From: Bacteroidaceae bacterium | GTDB lineage: Bacteria; Bacteroidota; Bacteroidia; Bacteroidales; Bacteroidaceae | Assembly: GCA_017466325.1 (NCBI GenBank) | Contig: JAFTUK010000023.1 | Location: 1-32,538 of the forward strand | DNA length: 32,538 nt | Direction: 5' to 3' | In this document: positions 27,229 to 32,538 of the stretch, one piece after another | Numbering within the stretch: position 1 is the first letter of the stretch | Layout: each line of letters starts with the position of its first letter | Program-made: the position numbers and the translations under genes | The notes under the pieces: model-generated | Told to the model about the DNA's origin: nothing | Databases searched by the model: none | Seen by the model: only the letters and a program-made list of their open reading frames with translations

Positions 27229-29295
27229 TTAGTCAAGCACCAGCTTTATTTTTTGTCCCTTTGTTACCGCAGTTCCGGGCGCTATGCTTTGGCTTTTCAC
27301 CGTGCCTACTCCCTGAATGGTCACTCTTATGCCTCTTTTCTTCAGCACGTAGACGGCATCCTTTGCACCCATTCCCCTCACATCGGGGACTTTTGCCAGG
27401 TTGTCGTCTGCTTCAGAGCGTGCAACCTTGTTTGTGGGAGTGAAGACAGACAGGCTGTCGGCCAGTTCGGAAGCGTCCCGTTCCACTGTCTGTGCCATGA
27501 TGAACTGTGAGATCTGGCTGAACACAGGTCCGCATTGTCCGCCGCCCGAGGCAGGCAGGCCGTCTTTCACTATGCACACGATGCAACTGTATTTCGGCGC
27601 CTCGGACGGGAAGTATCCGCAGAAACTTACCATGTATCTTGTCGTTCCGCTGTGGTATCCCTTTGTGCCGCTGGCCACCTGTGCTGTGCCGGTCTTTCCG
27701 CTCACCTGGAACAGTTTGCCGCCATTTCCGGCCTTTCTGCCCAGGCCTATGCTTACCACATTGTTCAGGCAGAACTGTATATCCTTCAGGGTCGAGGGTT
27801 TGCACATCTGTTCCACCAGTACTTCTGTCGGGAATTCGCGGATAATCTGTCCGTCCTTCATCTCGGCCTTTATGAACTTGGGCCTTACTATCTTTCCACC
27901 GTTGGCAATGCCATTGTAGAATGCCAGTGTGCTTATTACAGGCTGTTGCGTCACGTAACCAATGCTCATCCATGGCAGGTCGGATTTGCTCCAGTAGCGT
28001 ATCTTGCTGTTAGGTTGTGGGATTCGAGGTTCGCCCTTTCCCACGAAGGGAAGGTCCAGTGGGATGCCTATTCCCAGTCTGCGCAGACCGTCCACGTATC
28101 TCTGTGGGTTGTCTCGGTATGCTTCGTCTATGATACGGCTTACGCCAATATTGCTGCTATTCTCCAGTATTTGAGAAAAAGTGAGAACCCCATATCCGCC
28201 CCGATGCCAGTTGTGGTCTTTCATGTGTCTTCCGTGCATGGGGTATATGCCGCCGCAACAGTCCACCGTAGTGTTCAGTGTGGCATGCCCGTCGTCCAGG
28301 GCCAGCATCATGCTTGCCGTCTTGAAGGTGGATCCGGGTTCCATCAGGTCGCTGACCGCGCTGTTCTTCATCTCGTAATAGTTGCCGTCTTTTCCCCGGT
28401 GCATGTTCACTATGGCCTTCACTTCGCCGGTGGGCACTTCCATCACAATGGCCATGCCCAGAATGCCGTTCACCATGGGTTCCTTCAGTTTCGCCACCAG
28501 GGCTTTTTCCGCCATGTCCTGTATGTCCACGTCTATTGTACTTATCAGGTCATGCCCGTCTTCTGCCTCAACGTCCACTATCTGTACACGCTTGTTCCTC
28601 ATCTTCACGCTGTGGCTTACTCCGTCCTTGCCTCTGAGTATCGTGTCGTAGCTCAGTTCCAGACCGTTCTTGGCGGCGTTGGAATCTACACGGAGACTGC
28701 CCAGGGTACGGGAAGCGAGGGAACCATAGGGGTGCTTCCTTTGCGTTATTTCCTTTACGTAGAAACCGCCCTTGTATGCGGTCTCCCTGAACAGAGGAAG
28801 TTCCTTGCACTCCTTGTATTGTATGTAGGTGGCGTTCCGCGGATATATTCTCCAGGCATGGCTTCTGCGCCTTTTGCCCTCCAGCAGTCTGTTCTTGAAC
28901 CATTTGGCATTTTCTTCATAGCTTCGGTTCTTGTCGGGGAAAATGCGTGCCAGTCCGTCTGCTATAGTATCCACTGTGGCGTCAAACACGGAGTCTCTCC
29001 AGGCCTGTGCCTTGCATCGTGCGATGCTGTCCTTGTCTATGACCACATAGTCCATGTACAGACGGTACTCCGGCAGCGAGCCTGCCATCAGCCTGCCCTT
29101 GCAGTCGTAGATATTGCCTCGTTTTGCCGGGATCTTTATGTTTTTGCTCACAAACATCTGGCCCACCGTTGTCCAGTACTCTTCTTTTGTGAGCATGGTG
29201 TACAGTGCACTGCTCACTATGTATATGCCCAAAAGGCACAATCCGAAGAAGATTATGCGGAAACGGCCTATGCTGTTGTTCTTGTCTGGTTTCAT
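27229..29295 (-). CDS. ftsI: Septal peptidoglycan transpeptidase FtsI (PBP3-like) with PASTA domain
   Basis: This is a class B penicillin-binding protein that cross-links septal peptidoglycan with FtsW. The 688-residue protein has a short cytosolic N-terminus, one membrane helix (about 10-32) and a pedestal domain. The transpeptidase domain has the catalytic Ser322 in STFK (322-325), SSN at 380-382 and KTG at 534-536. A single C-terminal PASTA domain (about 630-688, [20 protein letters not shown]) is present, unlike E. coli FtsI and more like Gram-positive and some Bacteroidetes forms. The gene is 12 bp after the ftsL-like gene. The dcw position supports FtsI over PBP2. Confidence 0.95.
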   Translation of the reverse strand: MKPDKNNSIGRFRIIFFGLCLLGIYIVSSALYTMLTKEEYWTTVGQMFVSKNIKIPAKRGNIYDCKGRLMAGSLPEYRLYMDYVVIDKDSIARCKAQAWRDSVFDATVDTIADGLARIFPDKNRSYEENAKWFKNRLLEGKRRRSHAWRIYPRNATYIQYKECKELPLFRETAYKGGFYVKEITQRKHPYGSLASRTLGSLRVDSNAAKNGLELSYDTILRGKDGVSHSVKMRNKRVQIVDVEAEDGHDLISTIDVDIQDMAEKALVAKLKEPMVNGILGMAIVMEVPTGEVKAIVNMHRGKDGNYYEMKNSAVSDLMEPGSTFKTASMMLALDDGHATLNTTVDCCGGIYPMHGRHMKDHNWHRGGYGVLTFSQILENSSNIGVSRIIDEAYRDNPQRYVDGLRRLGIGIPLDLPFVGKGEPRIPQPNSKIRYWSKSDLPWMSIGYVTQQPVISTLAFYNGIANGGKIVRPKFIKAEMKDGQIIREFPTEVLVEQMCKPSTLKDIQFCLNNVVSIGLGRKAGNGGKLFQVSGKTGTAQVASGTKGYHSGTTRYMVSFCGYFPSEAPKYSCIVCIVKDGLPASGGGQCGPVFSQISQFIMAQTVERDASELADSLSVFTPTNKVARSEADDNLAKVPDVRGMGAKDAVYVLKKRGIRVTIQGVGTVKSQSIAPGTAVTKGQKIKLVLD

Positions 29296-29307
29296 GTGCT
29301 GCTGGGC

Positions 29308-29718
29308 TTATTCTCTTGTGACTGTTGTTGTGTAGGGAGCCTCTGTGCTGACCTTCAGCGTGCTGTCCCCGAAGTTTTTCAGTGCATTCTCTATCTGGCT
29401 CTGTCTGGTTCTCAGGGTCAGTTCGCTGCTTCTTGTCAGAGTTCTGAACTTCCAGTCCTGGAGTTCCTTCTTGAGTTGCTCTTCCAGTATAATCTCCTGT
29501 TGTGCCTGGTATCGGCATGTGATGTATATGATTATACCAACCACCGCCAGGATTATAACGCCAATCTGTTTCTTGAACCACTGTCCGTCGATGCTCATCT
29601 GGCGGATGACGCTTTTCCACTGTTTCAGCGCCATTTCGTCTTCCATGCTGTTGCCCAGCATGGAGAACAGCCTGGGCTTTTTCTCCGTTTCCTGCTGTTG
29701 TTGCTTGTTCTCCCTCAT
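29308..29718 (-). CDS. ftsL: FtsL-like bitopic cell division protein
   Basis: This 136-residue protein has one membrane helix (about 52-68, GVIILAVVGIIIYITC). A cytosolic N-terminus of about 50 residues rich in Gln, Lys and Glu precedes it. A periplasmic segment follows that should form a coiled coil (about 70-115, LEEQLKKELQDWKFRTLTRS). This topology and its position between rsmH and ftsI are those of FtsL, which recruits and activates FtsW/FtsI. Sequence conservation of FtsL is low across phyla, so the gene symbol rests mainly on context. It overlaps rsmH by 4 bp. Confidence 0.82.
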   Translation of the reverse strand: MRENKQQQQETEKKPRLFSMLGNSMEDEMALKQWKSVIRQMSIDGQWFKKQIGVIILAVVGIIIYITCRYQAQQEIILEEQLKKELQDWKFRTLTRSSELTLRTRQSQIENALKNFGDSTLKVSTEAPYTTTVTRE

Positions 29719-30635
29719 TTCTTTTCTGCTATTCTAAGTTTTGCCGACCTGCTTCTTGGGTTGCTTGTCAATTCCTCGGGCGATGCCGTTATCACGTTTT
29801 TGTTTATTGCTCTCAGTGCTGTCTTTGTCTGGCCGAATATCATGGAATGGGCGTCCTGGCTGTCTCTGTTGTCCTTGTCGTTGCCCTTTATGTGGTTCTT
29901 TACTATTCTGTCCTCCAGACTGTGGTAGGTCATTATCACCAGTCTGCCTCCCGGTGCCAGTATGTCGGTGGCGTTGGCGAGCATTTCTTTCAGCACCTTC
30001 ATTTCGCCGTTCACCTCTATTCTCAGTGCCTGGAACACCCTTGCCAGGTCTTTTTTCTCCCTGTCGAACCCCAGCATGGGGCTTACAACTTCCGCCAGTT
30101 GGCCGGTTGTGGCTATGTCGCCCTTGTTTCGGGCTTTCACTATTGCCGATGCTATGCGGCGGCTCTGTTTCAGTTCTCCGTAGTAGTAGAGTATGTCGGC
30201 CAGTTGCTCTTCGCTGTATTCCGCAACGATGTTCTTTGCCGAGACTTTGCCTGCCTGGTTCATCCTCATGTCCAGCGGGGCGTCGTATCTGAAGGAGAAT
30301 CCCCTGCCTCCCTCGTCCAGGTGGTGGCTGCTCACTCCCAGGTCGGCCAGTATGCCGTCCACCTGCTCCACTCCGTAGTACTGCATCCAGTTCTTGATGT
30401 AGCGGAAGTTGCTGCGTACGAACGTGAACCTTTCGTCCTCCATGGCCCCCTTCATGGCATCCAGGTCCTGGTCAAAGCCATACAGGTGTCCCTTGGCAGA
30501 CAGGTGTTTTATGATTTCTTTGCTGTGGCCTCCCCCTCCGTAGGTCAGGTCTATGTATGTGCCGTCAGGCTTTATGTTCAGTCCCGCCAGACACTCGTCC
30601 AGCATCACGGGAATATGGTAGCAGTCAGGATTCAT
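29715..30635 (-). CDS. rsmH: 16S rRNA (cytosine-1402-N4)-methyltransferase RsmH
   Basis: RsmH (formerly MraW) methylates N4 of C1402 in the 16S rRNA P-site. The 306-residue protein starts HIPVMLDECLAGLN and carries the SAM-binding DLTYGGGGHSKEI near 28-40. DGILADLGVSSHHLDEGGRG with the catalytic-region DLG and FSFRYDAPLDMRM follow, and the C-terminus has PGGRLVIMTYHSLEDRIVK. It is a normal length, overlaps mraZ by 11 bp at its start and ftsL by 4 bp at its end. Confidence 0.97.
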   Translation of the reverse strand: MNPDCYHIPVMLDECLAGLNIKPDGTYIDLTYGGGGHSKEIIKHLSAKGHLYGFDQDLDAMKGAMEDERFTFVRSNFRYIKNWMQYYGVEQVDGILADLGVSSHHLDEGGRGFSFRYDAPLDMRMNQAGKVSAKNIVAEYSEEQLADILYYYGELKQSRRIASAIVKARNKGDIATTGQLAEVVSPMLGFDREKKDLARVFQALRIEVNGEMKVLKEMLANATDILAPGGRLVIMTYHSLEDRIVKNHIKGNDKDNRDSQDAHSMIFGQTKTALRAINKNVITASPEELTSNPRSRSAKLRIAEKK

Positions 30636-31083
30636 TGTTGTTTGGATTCATTAAGCATTCAAGACTTTCGGCAAGGTTCTCGGGGTTGTTCAGCAGATTG
30701 TCTGCCTTTTGTCTGTTCCAGATCTCTATCGAGTCGTCCATGCCTATAAACCTCACCTCTCCCTGTATGTCGGCGGACTCCAGATATCGTCGTGGAATCA
30801 GTATGCGTCCGTTTCCGTCTATGCCTATCCTTTCTGCTCCGGCAACGAAGCCTCGCATTGCGGCCCTCCCCTTGCTGTCAAAGGGGTTCGTGCGCTGTAC
30901 GATGGCATCCACCATGGCGTCCCATACGCTTTCCGGATACAGTACCAGGCACTGCTGGAATATATCCTTGCGCAAAATGAGCCCTTCCAGGTTGGCCTGC
31001 TGCAACTGCTTGCGGAAGGCGGCAGGGATGAAAACCCTTCCCTTCTCGTCAGTTTTGGCGTCTATGTTGCCGGTGAATCTCAT
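30625..31083 (-). CDS. mraZ: Transcriptional regulator MraZ
   Basis: MraZ is a ring-forming DNA-binding protein that represses its own dcw promoter in E. coli. The 152-residue protein has two SpoVT/AbrB-like domains, with the first at about 1-60 (DAKTDEKGRVFIPAAFRKQL) and the second at about 75-140 (IDGNGRILIPRRYL). ATG at 31083 was chosen because longer versions run through the promoter. Paired TGGGG boxes with 10-bp spacing lie just upstream (31131-31155), which fits autoregulation. It is the first gene of the dcw cluster. Confidence 0.95.
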   Translation of the reverse strand: MRFTGNIDAKTDEKGRVFIPAAFRKQLQQANLEGLILRKDIFQQCLVLYPESVWDAMVDAIVQRTNPFDSKGRAAMRGFVAGAERIGIDGNGRILIPRRYLESADIQGEVRFIGMDDSIEIWNRQKADNLLNNPENLAESLECLMNPNNNES

Positions 31084-31115
31084 GTGTGCGTACCTTATAT
31101 TTCGTTTTTTCGCCA

Positions 31116-31123
31116 CAAAGATA
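31116..31123 (-). promoter_or_regulatory. -7 element (TATCTTTG) for the dcw cluster
   Basis: On the minus strand this is TATCTTTG. The predicted start is about 31109, giving a leader of about 26 nt before the mraZ ATG. No TTTG is present 20 bp upstream; that position is taken by the TGGGG boxes. It is the only clear promoter-like motif before mraZ. Confidence 0.65.
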
Positions 31124-31130
31124 TAAAATT

Positions 31131-31155
31131 CCCCACAATTCCCCACCTTTTTCCA
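31131..31155 (-). promoter_or_regulatory. Candidate MraZ operator (TGGGG boxes, 10-bp period)
   Basis: On the minus strand, TGGGG occurs at 31145-31141 and 31135-31131, with exactly 5 nt between (AATTG). A degenerate TGGAA follows the same 10-bp period at 31155-31151. E. coli MraZ binds TGGGN direct repeats separated by 5 nt upstream of its own gene. The boxes cover the region where the -33 element should be, so binding would block the promoter. Confidence 0.7.
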
Positions 31156-31299
31156 CGAAGAAACTCTCCGATGACGCTAAAATAATTTTCAAGGCCATTT
31201 CGGGTGGCGGTGGCGGCGATGTAGTAATTACGATGAAACCGCTGATTTTGTGAAAATGAACGTTTTTCTGCCTTGGCTTCAAGTTTTGGTCAAGTGCGC

Positions 31300-31330
31300 T
31301 TGGTTGGTGGGGAATAATTTTGTACTTTTG
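31300..31330 (+). promoter_or_regulatory. Bacteroidota-type promoter for prolyl isomerase
   Basis: TTG (31300-31302) and TACTTTTG (31323-31330) are separated by 20 bp. The predicted start is about 31337, so the ATG at 31359 follows a leader of about 22 nt. It is divergent from the dcw promoter, about 180 bp away. Confidence 0.75.
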
Positions 31331-31358
31331 CTTCCGAAACCTCAAAACCGATGGATTT

Positions 31359-32090
31359 ATGAGCAGAAAATGCCTTTTCGCCCTCATCATGGCACTTGTA
31401 GTGCTGGTGGTCTCCCTTCCTGTCTCTGCTGCCAGGAAGGAGAAGCGCAGTGTGGTACGTTTGGAAACCTCGGCAGGCAACATCCGCATAGCCCTGTCCG
31501 ACCTCACCCCTCTGCACAGGGACAATTTCCTGAAGCTTGCCCGGCAGGGTTTCTACGACGGGGTTCTGTTTCATAGGGTCATAGAGGGTTTCATGATACA
31601 GGCGGGCGATCCGGACAGCAAGGGCGCACCCAGGGACTCCCTCCTTGGCAACGGAGGTCCCGGTTACACCCTGTCGGCCGAGATAGTCTTCCCGGATCTG
31701 TACCACGTCAGGGGCAGTGTGGCGGCCGCCCGCGAGGGTGACGATGTCAATCCGGAATTCCGCAGCAGCGGTTCGCAGTTCTATATCGTCTGGGGCGAAA
31801 AGTTTGCCCCGGCCAACCTGAAGAAGGCAATTTCGTATCTGGAAGAAAGGGGCATCGAACTGGACAGGTTCATGATCAGCGACTACCAGATGTACGGTGG
31901 CACTCCCCATCTGGACGGCACATATACCGTATTCGGCCAGGTCATTGAAGGTCTTGATATTGTGGAGGCTATCCAGGCAGTCCCCACGGACGGCAACGAC
32001 CGCCCTCTGGAGGATGTGCTCATTCTCCGTGCCGTAGTGGAGCAGGTCAGCAAGGAGGCTGCCAAATCTTCTACCAGACACGCGGATTAG
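31359..32090 (+). CDS. Cyclophilin-type peptidyl-prolyl cis-trans isomerase, exported
   Basis: Cyclophilins speed prolyl bond isomerisation during protein folding. The 243-residue protein has a signal peptide (MSRKCLFALIMALVVLVVSL, cleaved near PVSA), so it is probably periplasmic. The cyclophilin core includes VRLETSAGNIRI, FYDGVLFHRVIEGFMIQAGD (with the catalytic-type FHRV), GSQFYIVWG and TVFGQVIEGLD. Between GSQFYIV and the FGQV motif is an insert of about 40 residues (KKAISYLEERGIEL and others) common in Bacteroidetes members. ATG 31359 was chosen for the signal peptide and the promoter. ATG 31351 reads only ATG GAT TTA TGA and overlaps this start. Confidence 0.93.
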   Translation: MSRKCLFALIMALVVLVVSLPVSAARKEKRSVVRLETSAGNIRIALSDLTPLHRDNFLKLARQGFYDGVLFHRVIEGFMIQAGDPDSKGAPRDSLLGNGGPGYTLSAEIVFPDLYHVRGSVAAAREGDDVNPEFRSSGSQFYIVWGEKFAPANLKKAISYLEERGIELDRFMISDYQMYGGTPHLDGTYTVFGQVIEGLDIVEAIQAVPTDGNDRPLEDVLILRAVVEQVSKEAAKSSTRHAD

Positions 32091-32131
32091 TGCTTTTTTG
32101 CGCCGTCGGCAGTAAAAAATGTGGGAAAGTG

Positions 32132-32162
32132 TTGCAATATAAGAAAAAAAGACATACCTTTG
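32132..32162 (+). promoter_or_regulatory. Bacteroidota-type promoter for tRNA-Leu
   Basis: TTG (32132-32134) and TACCTTTG (32155-32162) are separated by 20 bp. The predicted start at about 32169 is only 6 nt before the mature tRNA. Confidence 0.8.
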
Positions 32163-32174
32163 CACACGGTTTAA

Positions 32175-32256
32175 GCCCAGATGGCGGAATAGGTAGACGC
32201 GTTGGTCTCAAACACCAATACCGCAAGGTGTGCCGGTTCGATCCCGGCTCTGGGTA
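32175..32256 (+). tRNA. tRNA-Leu (anticodon CAA)
   Basis: An 82-nt class II tRNA has acceptor arms GCCCAGA and TCTGGGT. The D arm contains GGTAGACGC. The anticodon stem TTGGT/ACCAA has loop CTCAAAC, with anticodon CAA. The long variable arm and the T arm with GGTTCGATCC are present. CCA is not encoded. Confidence 0.95.
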
Positions 32257-32260
32257 CAGG

Positions 32261-32294
32261 AAGTGGAGAAGCAGGCATGCTTCTCCACTTTTTT
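32261..32294 (+). terminator. Intrinsic terminator after tRNA-Leu
   Basis: Perfect 13-nt arms (32261-32273 and 32278-32290) with a 4-nt loop are followed by a T-run to 32294. It lies 4 bp past the tRNA 3' end. Confidence 0.92.
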
Positions 32295-32390
32295 GCACCT
32301 TCTGACGGTCGGGCTTGTGTTGTCGGAATTGTCTCATTCAGTGTTTTGTAACGATTTTAACCTGTTTGGGCGCAATATCTTTTTAGTTTG

Positions 32391-32421
32391 TTTGGTATTT
32401 GTGAAAGTTTTTGTAATTTTG
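32391..32421 (+). promoter_or_regulatory. Bacteroidota-type promoter at right edge
   Basis: TTTG (32391-32394) and TAATTTTG (32414-32421) are separated by 19 bp, close to consensus. The predicted start is about 32428. What it transcribes runs off the window. Confidence 0.75.
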
Positions 32422-32452
32422 CATCGCACAAAGTACGCAAAAACACGGAGTT

Positions 32453-32538
32453 ATGCTAACAAACATTCACAATACCATGAAAATAACCGCCAATATCCTT
32501 GGCGGTTCGGATATTTTTGTTAGCAAGCAAGCAAGCAA
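32453..32538 (+). CDS. Short open frame or leader peptide after the right-edge promoter (cut by window)
   Basis: From ATG at 32453 the frame stays open to the window end and gives about 28 residues (MLTNIHNTMKITANILGGSD...), with no recognised domain. GGAG (32448-32451) lies directly before the ATG, too close for a normal ribosome-binding distance; a second in-frame ATG is at 32477. The region also folds into alternative hairpins, so it may be a regulatory leader rather than a gene start. Treat it as unresolved. Confidence 0.3.
   Translation, partial: MLTNIHNTMKITANILGGSDIFVSKQAS
32485..32518 (+). promoter_or_regulatory. Mutually exclusive hairpins in right-edge leader (attenuator candidate)
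   Basis: Hairpin A pairs AACCGCCA (32485-32492) with TGGCGGTT (32500-32507), a perfect 8 bp. Hairpin B pairs AATATCC (32492-32498) with GGATATT (32509-32515), a perfect 7 bp, and is followed by TTT then GTT. B's loop contains the right arm of A, so both cannot form together. The function is inferred only. Confidence 0.4.
32523..32538. repeat. Tetranucleotide repeat (GCAA)4 reaching the window end
   Basis: Four perfect GCAA units run up to the last base, so the true repeat number is unknown. It lies inside the open frame starting at 32453. Confidence 0.7.

Noticed and set aside
27535-29928. Long plus-strand open frame of 797 codons opposite ftsI, ftsL and rsmH
   Set aside because: It crosses three well-supported genes, has low-complexity Cys/His/Tyr-rich sequence typical of antisense translation, and has no domain.
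15866-31083. Absence of murF, ddl and murB from the dcw cluster as evidence of loss
   Set aside because: In many Bacteroidetes these genes lie elsewhere on the chromosome; absence from this window says nothing about loss.
32091-32131. T-run, GCC-GTC-GGC and A-run as a terminator after the prolyl isomerase
   Set aside because: The stem is too short and the arms do not pair beyond the A/T runs.

Overview
This window is a stretch of core chromosome from a member of the Bacteroidales, most likely Prevotella- or Bacteroides-like. Four things support this. At least ten promoters carry the Bacteroidota -7 element TAnnTTTG, and six of these have a TTTG/TTG -33 element 19-20 bp upstream. Most genes lack a Shine-Dalgarno sequence. 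The gene orders rsfS-ftsH-cdsA and mraZ-to-ftsZ match this group. MurE carries the DNPR motif of meso-diaminopimelate-adding enzymes, so the cell is Gram-negative. There is no CRISPR array, rRNA or prophage, and only the first 30 or so codons of a possible insertion-sequence gene at the left edge.

Layout. Positions 1-86 hold the start of a possible transposase on the minus strand, followed by a tRNA-Gln(CTG) with its own promoter and terminator. Positions 525-3800 hold the plus-strand operon rsfS-ftsH-cdsA (ribosome silencing, membrane proteolysis, CDP-diacylglycerol synthesis). Then come ansA (+), and nudC with a compact formate/nitrite-family transporter (-). A small secreted basic protein and manC follow on the plus strand. 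greA and a HIT-family gene (-) lie divergent from pnp (+). An intergenic region of about 445 bp at 11926-12370 has three terminator-like hairpins and a striking three-way palindrome. gyrB, rpsT and tRNA-Glu are on the minus strand, and recO is on the plus strand.

Positions 15866-31083 (minus strand) are a nearly gapless division and cell-wall (dcw) cluster: mraZ, rsmH, ftsL-like, ftsI, murE, mraY, murD, ftsW, murG, murC, ftsQ, ftsA, ftsZ. It encodes the middle of lipid II synthesis (MurE, MurD, MraY, MurG; MurC acts before them), the septal synthase pair FtsW/FtsI, and the division scaffold FtsL/FtsQ/FtsA/FtsZ. murF, ddl and murB are not in it. The cluster starts from a promoter that carries 10-bp-spaced TGGGG boxes resembling MraZ operators. 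Divergent from it are a secreted cyclophilin-type prolyl isomerase, a tRNA-Leu(CAA), and a promoter-driven leader of unknown function that runs off the right edge.

The genes are mostly ordinary housekeeping genes. The less expected signals are between genes: a dispersed palindromic repeat present twice (34 of 38 bases identical), the three-way palindrome between pnp and gyrB, two short tandem-repeat intergenic spacers (9-bp and 14-bp units), the candidate MraZ operator, and alternative hairpins in the leader at the right edge. I do not see a clearly new multi-gene system here.
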